A stretch of DNA of 64,000 nt from Liriodendron chinense (lineage: Eukaryota > Streptophyta > Magnoliopsida > Magnoliales > Magnoliaceae), in the NCBI GenBank assembly GCA_003013855.2, contig PVNU02000949.1, positions 938,001 through 1,002,000 on the forward strand, in the 5' to 3' direction. Position 1 is the first letter of the stretch. Every line of letters starts with the position of its first letter. A program made the position numbers and the translations under genes. Under the pieces are notes generated by a model, which worked only from the letters and a program-made list of their open reading frames with translations, searched no databases and was not told where the DNA came from. Positions 56,644 to 64,000 of this stretch are shown here, in pieces.

Positions 56644-57092
56644 CTTTCTCTCTTCCTCTTTTTCTTTCTTTCTCACATTGGACGTGCAAACCACACAATG
56701 GGATGCCCTAATCTCGTTTTGGAACTCGTTAAGTACGAAAACGGAAGAATTAGAGCCCAAATAGGAAACTGCGTATAAGCAGTCCGCGCCGGGTCAGGGC
56801 GCCAGGTCACCAGACCATCGGGCGCCCGGCCAACCCAAAAATCGTCCAGCAAGAAATCATGTAGAAAAAACTAATTTCGGGCGCCCGAACCAACATGGTC
56901 AGGCGCCCGCCCGGGTCATCGGGCTCCTGGTCACCAGACCGTCGGGCGCCCGGCTGTAGTCAAAACAGTCCAGCAACCAAAACTGTATTCTGGGGAATTT
57001 CAGTCGCCCAGCCAAGTTTGGTCCAGGCGCCCGACCTACCCAAACTGTACTCTCTCCCTCCTCTGCAATTTTAAGGAGGAAACGTCCCATCA
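56222..57092 (-). repeat. 3' LTR of the Copia element (871 bp)
   Basis: On the plus strand TGTTGGGTGCGTTTCACACA to ACGTCCCATCA. Contains a (CT)n run at 56594-56640 and a cluster of GGGCGCCCGG motifs (56787-57032). Confidence 0.9.
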
Positions 57093-57107
57093 AATCTCTC
57101 CCTTTCC
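57093..57107 (-). other. polypurine tract
   Basis: Minus-strand GGAAAGGGAGAGATT directly before the 3' LTR start TGATGGGACG. Confidence 0.75.
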
Positions 57108-57194
57108 GACTTAGGAGAAATTCGCCTTCTTCAAGCCAGTCAGGTTTCTACAAACCTCAAACTTTCCCTTGAGCAAAGCCTTGGTCATCATGTC

Positions 57195-60100
57195 TTACCC
57201 GTTATCGTTCATATAGACCTTCTTAAGCTGTAACACCTTCTGTTTCAAAGTATCCCTGATCCAGTGATACCGAATCTCTATGTGCTTCGACTTGGAATGC
57301 TGACTTGGATTCTTGCTTAAGTGTATAGCACTTTGGCTATCGCAATAGACCACGTGCTCCTCCTGCTTCATGCTGATTTCCTGTAGGAAACTCTTCATCC
57401 AAAGCATCTTTTTGCATGCTTCTGTGACCGCAATGTACTCGGCCTCTGTCGTCGACAATGCTACGACCTTCTGTAGCTTGCTCTGCCAAGAGACCGCTCC
57501 CCCTGCAAACGTAAACATGAACCCCGATGTGGACTTCCTGGAGTCTATGTCACCCGCCATATCTGCATCTGTGTAGCCTTCTAACACAGGTTTTTCGTTA
57601 CCATAGCATAGGCTCAACCTGGATGAGCCTCTCAGATACCGCAGTATCCACTTCACCGTTGCCCAATGTTCTTTGCCAGGATTGACAAGATACCGGCTGA
57701 CAACCCCAACCGCATATGCTATGTCTAGGCGCGTACACACCATAGCATACATCAAACTTCCTACCACTAACGCGTAAGGTATCTTCTGCATCTCTTCCAC
57801 TTTCGCCTTCGTCTTGGGACACTATTTGTCGCTCAATTTAAAGTGACCATCCAGTGGAGTACTGACCGGCTTCGCTGCATTCATGTTGAACCGCTTTAGG
57901 ACTTTCTCAATGTACCGCTCTTGTGACAACCAAAGCTTCCTGCTGCTTCTATCACTGGTTATCTCCATTCCTAGGATCTGTTTGGCCGGGCCCAAGTCTT
58001 TCATCGCAAACGACTTACCCAACTCCTGTTTCAGCCTGTCAATCTTCTTGATGTCTTTTTCCATTATGAGCATGTCATCAACGTACAATAGTAGACCTAA
58101 GAAATCACTATCTGAGAACTTGCGAGTGAACACAGTGATCCGACTCCGTTCTGTCATATCCATGCTTCAACATGAACGAGTCGAACTTCTTGTACCATTG
58201 CCTAGGAGCTTGCTTCAGCCCATACAAGCTCTTCCTAAGCCTACACACCATATGCTCTTTGCCCTTGACTTCGAACCCCTCTGGTTGGCGCATGTAGATC
58301 TCTTCTTTCAGGTCACCATGGAGAAAGGCAGTTTTGACATCTAACTACTCTATCTCCAGATCCATGCTAGCCGCCAATCCAAGCAACACCCGTATAGATG
58401 TCATCTTCACCACTAGTGAGAATATCTCCTCGAAGTCTATCCCTTTTCTCTGACCAAATCCTTTCACCACAAGTCTGGCCTTGTACCTTGTCTGTGAATT
58501 CTTCTGCTCATTCTTTTTTCTGAACACCTACTTGTTGCTTAGAGCTTTCTTGCCCTTAGGCAATTTCACCAGTGTCATAGGTGTGGTTCTTATGCAAGGA
58601 TTCCATCTTCTCTTGCATAGCTTTCAACCACTCCTCCTTATGCTCGTCGGCTAGGGCCTCAGAATAGTCTTCTGGCTCTCCCCCATCAGTGAGCATAATG
58701 TACTCATGCGGCGAGTACTTCTTGGATGGATGTCTGTCCCTTGATGTCCTCCTCACCTGTGGCTCAACAGGTGGATCAAGTAGGGGCTGCTCCCCCGGTC
58801 CATCTTCTGTAGGGACTCCCTCATCCTCTGCACCTTGTTGTACTCCCCCGTCATCAGGCACCACGTGAGGAGTAATCGGATCCATGTCTTCCAGTTCACC
58901 TGAACTGGGTTAGGTCTTCTCTGACTTTTCAATGTCTTTTATATACTGATCTTCAATGAAAACCACATCTCTGCTCCTAACGAGCTTCTTCTCGGTCGGA
59001 TCCCACAACCTGTAACTGAACTTCTCATCACCATACCCTAAGAACACACACTGCCTGATCTTCATATCGAGCTTGGACCTCTCGTCCTTTGGTACGTGAA
59101 CGGATGCCCTACATCCAAACACCCTGAGATGACTGTACGATGGATCACGTCCAGTCCACACCTTCTCAGGTACTTCTCCATTCAACGGGGCTGATGGAGA
59201 CCTGTTTATCAAATACACTTCCGTGCGCATTGCTTCTCCTCAAAACATCTTGGGCAACTTTGCATGAGATAACATGCATCCGATTCTCTCTACAATGGTG
59301 CGATTCATTCGCTCAGCCACACCATTATGCTGGGGGGTCTTGGGAACCGACTGTTTATGCCGTATACCCAGTGACTTATAATACTCGTGGAAGTCACTTA
59401 TGTATTCACCACCATTGTCAGTGCGGATGCACTTCAATGATCTGCCTGTCTCTCTCTCGACCATAGCATGAAACAGTTTAAACACACCAAAGACCTCGTC
59501 CTTGGATTTCAAAGCATACACCCAAACCCTCATAGATACATCATCTATAAAAGTGACAAAATACAATGCCCCACCCAAGGTTTTTATCCTCATAGGACCA
59601 CAAACATCAGAGTAAACCAAATCTAATACATGTACTTTATTAGTATGAGAAGCAGTTTTAACAATACAGGTTTTGAGAGGTTTACCTGTCACGTACGTCT
59701 GGAAGGAGCCGCTTCTTCGCTAGTAGGCTGAAGCCATTTTTCACTCATGTGGCCTAGACGCCTGTGCTACACGTCAATAACTGAGTCTTCCGCTACGTTC
59801 AATCCACTTCTTGCATACACTAACACTTGCCTTGTAAAGAGTGCAACACTTCTTTCCTCTGGCAGCAATCAACGAACCCTTGATGAGCTTCCAGCGCCCA
59901 CCAACAAACCAGCTTTCATAGCCATCATCATCTAGCCTTCCCGTTGACATCAAGTTGAGGCGAAGGTCTGGAATGTGTCTCACATCCCTGAGAACCAATG
60001 TGCAGCCCACATCGGTCTTCAAACAAATATCACCGACCCCTACGATCTTCGAAACACCAGAATTTTCCATCTTCACTGTCCCATAATCACCTGACTTGTA

Positions 60101-60349
60101 GCTTGTGAAGAAATCTCTGCGTGGAGTCGCATGAAACGAGGCTCCCGAGTTTATCACCCAGTCGGTGTCCTGATTCGAAGCCGTGAGACAAATATCGTGA
60201 TCTGCCGAAAAAATAACAACAACGTCACCATCTAAGGCGACCGCAGTAGAATCCGATTCATCTTCCTTCTCCTTTCCTTGACCCTTCTTGTCACGCTTCT
60301 TCTTGTGACATTCATGCTTATGTGACCCTTCTTGCCACAGTTCCAGCAT
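57195..60349 (-). pseudogene. pol: Copia pol: protease, integrase, RT, RNase H (interrupted)
   Basis: From the 5' side: zinc knuckle remnant and protease (60349-59774), integrase core (59692-59240), linker (59230-58556), RT (58527-57822), RNase H (57800-57195). The protease active site reads INSGASFHATPRRDF where Copia has IDSGA: the catalytic Asp codon is AAC (Asn). Integrase keeps YSDVCGP, RTDNGGEY and HNGVAERMNRT (D,D,E). RT keeps LLLYVDDMLI. RNase H keeps EGYTDADMAGD, STTEAEYIA and DSQSAIHL. Stops or shifts lie near 57810, 58150, 58340, 58530, 58900, 59235 and 59700. The catalytic domains are otherwise well preserved. Confidence 0.9.
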
Positions 60350-60940
60350 TCAACATCTTTCCCAATAACTGACTTGCCTCTTGATTTATCTCAGGCCTTT
60401 CCGCCCTTTCTGTTCTTTCCTCTCCCCCTATCTTGTGTCACAAGGGCCTCTTGTTGAGCAGGCCCTAAAGACTTCCTCATTGTCTCCTCATTGAAGAGAC
60501 AGCTTGTTACCTAATCTATGGATACCTTTCCGTCTGGCGCGGAGTTACTTAGAGACACCACCAATGTTTCCCAATTGTCAGGCAATGAGCTAAGCAGTAG
60601 CAAAGCCTGAAGTTCATCATCCAGGACCATCTTCATGGCGGAGAGCTGGTTCACAATGTTGCTGACCTCATTCATGTGTTCAGCCACAGAACCACCATCT
60701 TTGAACTTGAGATTCACAAGTCATCTTATCAGGTGTAGACACCCCACCTTCGGCTACACTGTTGGTAGAGATAGCTGGATGAATGGAGGACCATACCCCC
60801 AAATCCCAAGTCCAAACTCAGCCAAACTCACCCTTGTAAGCCCCATTCCATAGCCCAGTTCAAGCCTGAACCCAGTCGACCCAGTCTTAAACACCAGCCT
60901 GAAAAACGCCCCATAAGAAAAGCCAGTAAAAAAATCTTAA

Positions 60941-61110
60941 AAAGTCAAACTCATTGAGTCAACCCGCTGAGTTAACCCGCTGAGTCAACCCACTGAGTCA
61001 ACTCGTCGAGTCAAAACACCGAGTCAACCCGTCGAGTCAACCCGCTGAGTCAAATCACCGAGTCGACCCGCTGAGTCAACTCACCGAGTCAACCCACCGA
61101 GCCAAACAGC
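60941..61110 (+). promoter_or_regulatory. AGTCAA (W-box complement) / TGAGTCA array in the solo LTR
   Basis: About ten AGTCAA cores, most as GAGTCAAC, several as TGAGTCA, spaced 10-20 bp, upstream of TATAAATA. Same as 6541-6725. Confidence 0.55.
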
Positions 61111-61217
61111 AGCCCCGAAGGAGCAACCGTACCTCGCTGGAAATCGAGGAACGGCCGTACGGGCGGCCCACAGCAGGTCGCCCAAAATTAATTACCCGAA
61201 ATGCCACTGCCCGCTGC

Positions 61218-61225
61218 TATAAATA
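61218..61225 (+). promoter_or_regulatory. TATA box in the solo LTR
   Basis: TATAAATA followed by CCCCCCTCCCCTTCTC; position conserved with 6419-6426. Confidence 0.65.
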
Positions 61226-61879
61226 CCCCCCTCCCCTTCTCATTTCAGCATCCACTTCCCTCTCTTCAATCCGAGTGCGATCCGTCCCTCTATACCTTAG
61301 CCCATTCCTCCACCAAGGAGAGCCTGAGTGAGGAGAGCCTAGCTCTGGTCCAGTCCCAGCCTGACCACTGGTCTAAGTCTCCCAAGCCATCCAAGTCCTG
61401 ATCCAGCCACTCGAAGCCAATCCTTGTGACACCTCCGTCCATCCAGCTACTCTTTTTCCAGCATCATCTCATTTGCATCTAGCATAAGTGCAACATTTAC
61501 TTTTCTTCCAACCCCCCTGCTTCACTACAAGCACCTTGATTCTTCAAGCACACTGCATATGTCTTAAATTAAGCACCTGTCAGTTTGAGCGTATGCTCTG
61601 GGCTTACCCGTTGTTGGAACCTGCCCATCAGAAACTCTTACTGTTCAGACCTGCATTCATGCTTCACTATAAAGCACCTTGATTATCCAAGCACACTGTA
61701 TACGTCTTATATTAAGCACCTGTCAGTTCGAGCGCACGCTCTGGGGTTGCCCGTTGTTGGAACCTGCCCATCAGAAACTCTTACTATTCAAACCCGCATT
61801 CATGCATCATGTCATCTATGAGAATGTACGAGGATTAAATTAGACTTTCAAGTATTCGATCGATTCTGTGAAGTAGAGA

Positions 61880-61895
61880 CCGTACTTCGGTACGG
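61880..61895 (+). other. TTCG-loop hairpin in the solo LTR
   Basis: CCGTAC-TTCG-GTACGG, a perfect six-base stem with the stable UUCG tetraloop in RNA. The other LTR keeps five of six pairs. Confidence 0.6.
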
Positions 61896-62607
61896 GCAGT
61901 GTGTGGGGTGCTTAACCTCTTCCCACCCTGTAACCATGATCCCTTACCTCGAATCTCTGGCCGCAGATCAACAGGAGTCATTTTAGAGGAAGGAATCTTC
62001 AGATCCCCTTCTCTAACGTTTCTACAGGGTTTAGCCGACTGTAGATTCGAAGTAACTGGCTAGTGGCGACTCTGGTCTTATATAAACTCATTTAAACACA
62101 TCCAGCTCAACACGACAACCAAACAAAGCCCTCGAGAACGAGGCAAGCCAGTGGCACAAACGGCGATTTCGCACGCACGCATCCTCCTCTCCTTCTTTTC
62201 CCGAAAGGGGAAGGGGCGAGAAGAACGTCGTGTGGGAGCGCGGAAACGGCGAGGGTCCACATCAGGAAAATCTTATTGCCGGCTGTCTTCCTCTCATACA
62301 GCCCTTGCAATTTCTACCATAGGCTAGCAGCTGAGGTTTCTGTAGACACATGATGGAAAACCGAATCATCTAACCATTGTCTAATGAACCCCACCGCCTT
62401 CCGGTCTAATTTCTTCCAATTATCATCTAACATATCCTCTGTCTTCGCCGATATGCCTAGAATTAGAGCATACAAGTCCTTGCAATAGAGCAAGTCCTCC
62501 ATCTTAGCCTTCCATATGGTTCAGTTAGAGCCATTGAGGCTGATCATCCTTGATGAGCCACCTTCCATAATTCAGAACCGATCCCATTCTGTTCAAACAA
62601 CCTGAAC

Positions 62608-62619
62608 TCTCTGATACCA
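62608..62619 (-). other. tRNA-iMet primer-binding site of the Copia element
   Basis: Minus-strand TGGTATCAGAGAG three bases inside the 5' LTR; TGGTATCAGAG is the standard Copia iMet PBS. Confidence 0.85.
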
Positions 62620-62622
62620 CTT

Positions 62623-62993
62623 TGTTGGGTGCGTTTCACACAAACCTTCGGATCTCACCCCCCAATACACTAGAATTATGGACTACGATAATGCAATAAT
62701 CAAGAATAAACATCAACCACACGAACACAAGGAGTTTTTACGTGGAAAACCCTCAAAAGAGGTAAAAACCACGGGACCTAGTCAAGATCAACAATCCACT
62801 ATCTCAGGGAACTGTTACAACAGATCTCAAGCACACACCGCTTGGATCAAACCTTCTTCACCCACTTGGGATGGATAAACAATAAGAGAATAGTAAAAGT
62901 AGAGCAATCTCACTAATCCCGAGGACATAGAAGTGTTGAGACGACGGTTGCGCAGAAGAATCCCTCTTCAAGTAACTTCTCCCTTCTACAAGC

Positions 62994-63041
<48 letters not shown>

Positions 63042-63471
63042 TCTCTTTCTCTCTTCCTCTTTTTCTTTCTTTCTCACCTTGGACGTGCAAACCACACAAT
63101 GGGATGCCCTAATCTCGTTTTGGAACTCTTTAAGTACGAAAACGGAAGAATTAGAGCCTAAATAGGAAACTGCGTATAAGCAGTCCGCGCCGGGTCGGGC
63201 GCCCGGCCAACCCAAAAACCGTCCAGCAAGAAATCATGTAGAAAAAACTAATTTCAGGCACCCAGACCAACATGGTCGGGCGCCCGGCCAGGTCATCGGG
63301 CGCTTGGTCACCAGACCATCGGGCGCCCGGTTGTAATCAAAACAGTCCAGCAGCCAAAACCATTTTATGGGGAATTTCGGTCGCCCAACCAAGTTTGGTT
63401 CGGGCGCCCAACCTACCCAAACTGTACTCTCTCTCTCTCCTCTGCAATTTTAAGGAGGAAATGTCCCATCA
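62623..63471 (-). repeat. 5' LTR of the Copia element (849 bp)
   Basis: Near-identical to 56222-57092, with a shorter (CT)n run (62997-63034) and missing repeats in the GGGCGCCCGG cluster. The LTRs differ at scattered positions, so the insertion is not brand new. Confidence 0.9.
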
Positions 63472-63476
63472 CAAAG

Positions 63477-64000
63477 AACCTTGGAAAATGAAATTTTTGG
63501 CCACATCATTACTAGTGGAAATCCGATTACTGCCGGTTTAACCAATAAAAGTGCGACCCGCTCATTTTCCTCCTTCCTCATAGTTTTCTATGCATCCTTA
63601 TACTTGGAGAGGATGACAAGCGAGTCGATTTGGAAGAGAGGCCCTTACGCACGCGCGCGTGTGCGCGCGCGGGGGGGGGGGGTGGATATCTCTACAAGTA
63701 AGAACTTATTGACTTATTTCTAAAAAAAATGAGATTTTAGAGTGTTTGGTAAGCATCTAATTAAAGTGCTTATTTGTTTAGAAAGTAACAAATAAGATCC
63801 GATTTAATAAGTTGGAGAGGGGTTACTTTTTGAAACGGAGCTTATTTAGCTCAAACAAGTAGACATTTTGAACAAATTTATCACTAAACTTTTCAACTAA
63901 TTTCCATCTTACCCTCTTCTCTTCTCTTTACAATTTCTTTAAGGTACCACATGACGAATGACCCATAGTGAAAGTGGGCCCCACATGATGAATGGTATAT
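63477..64000. other. right-edge DNA without a recognised gene
   Basis: Resumes the sequence interrupted by the Copia element. Alternating purine-pyrimidine run with a G tract at 63648-63682, A/T-rich DNA, and at 63945-64000 words of the 40640-40920 minisatellite (GTGGGCCCCACATGATGAAT). Confidence 0.5.

Larger units (their letters stand above)
60734..62261 (+). mobile_element. solo LTR of the Tat/Ogre-type family (TSD TCAGG), 1528 bp
   Basis: TGTAGACACCCCACC...GGGTCCACA, homologous over its length to 5364-6931. Flanked by TCAGG at 60729-60733 and 62262-62266. It lies inside Copia gag, opposite in orientation. Formed by recombination between the two LTRs of a full element, the usual origin of solo LTRs. 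Confidence 0.93.
60350..62568 (-). pseudogene. gag: Copia gag, split by the solo LTR
   Basis: The start is probably at 62568 (MEGGSSRMISLNGSN), followed by TGA where the family has Trp. Then KAKMEDLLYCKDLYALI and LYERKTAGNKIFLM reach the solo LTR. Beyond it, 60717-60511 continues MNLKFKDGGSVAEHMNEVSN and LSSLPDNWETLVVSLSN. The two pieces align end to end with a UBN2/Copia gag domain. Confidence 0.85.
56222..63471 (-). mobile_element. Ty1/Copia element (Tnt1/Tork-like) with a nested Gypsy solo LTR
   Basis: LTRs 62623-63471 (5') and 56222-57092 (3'), TSD CAAAG at 56217-56221 and 63472-63476. PBS TGGTATCAGAGAGTT (tRNA-iMet) next to the 5' LTR, purine tract next to the 3' LTR. The order gag, protease, integrase, RT, RNase H is that of Copia. 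RNase H and RT motifs (GSLMYAMVCTRLDIAYAVGV, NPGKEHWATVKWILRYLRG) are very close to the Tnt1 type. Several stops and the nested LTR make it defective. Confidence 0.92.

Noticed and set aside
56512..56760. Arg/Glu-rich ORF on the minus strand (also 62913-63215)
   Set aside because: Translation of the (CT)n microsatellite in the Copia LTR.
63648..63682. Alternating CG/CA run with G tract as a Z-DNA regulatory site
   Set aside because: Real alternating purine-pyrimidine sequence, but no gene nearby; simple-repeat slippage is enough to explain it.

Overview
The window reads as nuclear DNA of a flowering plant: spliced genes with GT-AG introns, plant-type Ty3/Gypsy and Ty1/Copia retrotransposons, tRNA-derived SINEs and very many miniature inverted-repeat elements. 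The abundance of GC-rich 'GTGGGCCC' fold-back repeats made me think of a woody magnoliid, but that is an impression and not a test.

Layout. 1-6931 is the 5' part of a Tat/Ogre-type Gypsy element on the minus strand (start of pol, an intact 1564-residue gag-protease ORF, leader, 1568-bp LTR). It has inserted into a deletion-derived chromovirus-like element on the plus strand (6932-9785). 9786-12400 is a run of fold-back elements. From about 12.4 to 48.7 kb there is a tandem array of seven recognisable units derived from one F-box/LRR/FBD gene (5'-UTR intron plus three coding exons). Only the copy at 36409-38791 is open throughout. The copy at 12798-15162 has one frameshift, and the rest are decayed or partial.

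Interleaved with the F-box units are four copies of the 5' end of a second gene. Its exon 1 ends in an NPL-RDVV...GK-FTM-like motif followed by GTAAGG. A separate fragment at 53237-53389 reads GNDLWY...VKYLGPFS...LTGEFPG...DTAGLS, the light-harvesting chlorophyll a/b protein Lhcb3 type. I therefore read the ancestral repeat unit as [F-box gene + 3' region + LHCB3-like 5' end]. The last LHCB3-like copy is split by a second chromovirus-like derivative (48725-52826) sitting in what would be its first intron.

39527-43015 is a nest of DNA-transposon derivatives with clean target duplications (TAA, TTA, 9-bp). 43890-44472 is a solo LTR inside one F-box pseudogene, and 46045-46405 is an inverted self-duplication of F-box exon 3. 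56222-63471 is a whole Tnt1/Tork-like Copia element on the minus strand, flanked by CAAAG, whose gag is interrupted by a solo LTR (60734-62261, TSD TCAGG) of the same Tat family seen at the left edge. The rest is diffuse repeat-derived DNA.

How it fits together: one F-box gene could still work. The array otherwise documents repeated segmental duplication, with transposon insertions (shared or private) that give the relative order of events. All assignments are from reading the sequence; no database search was possible.
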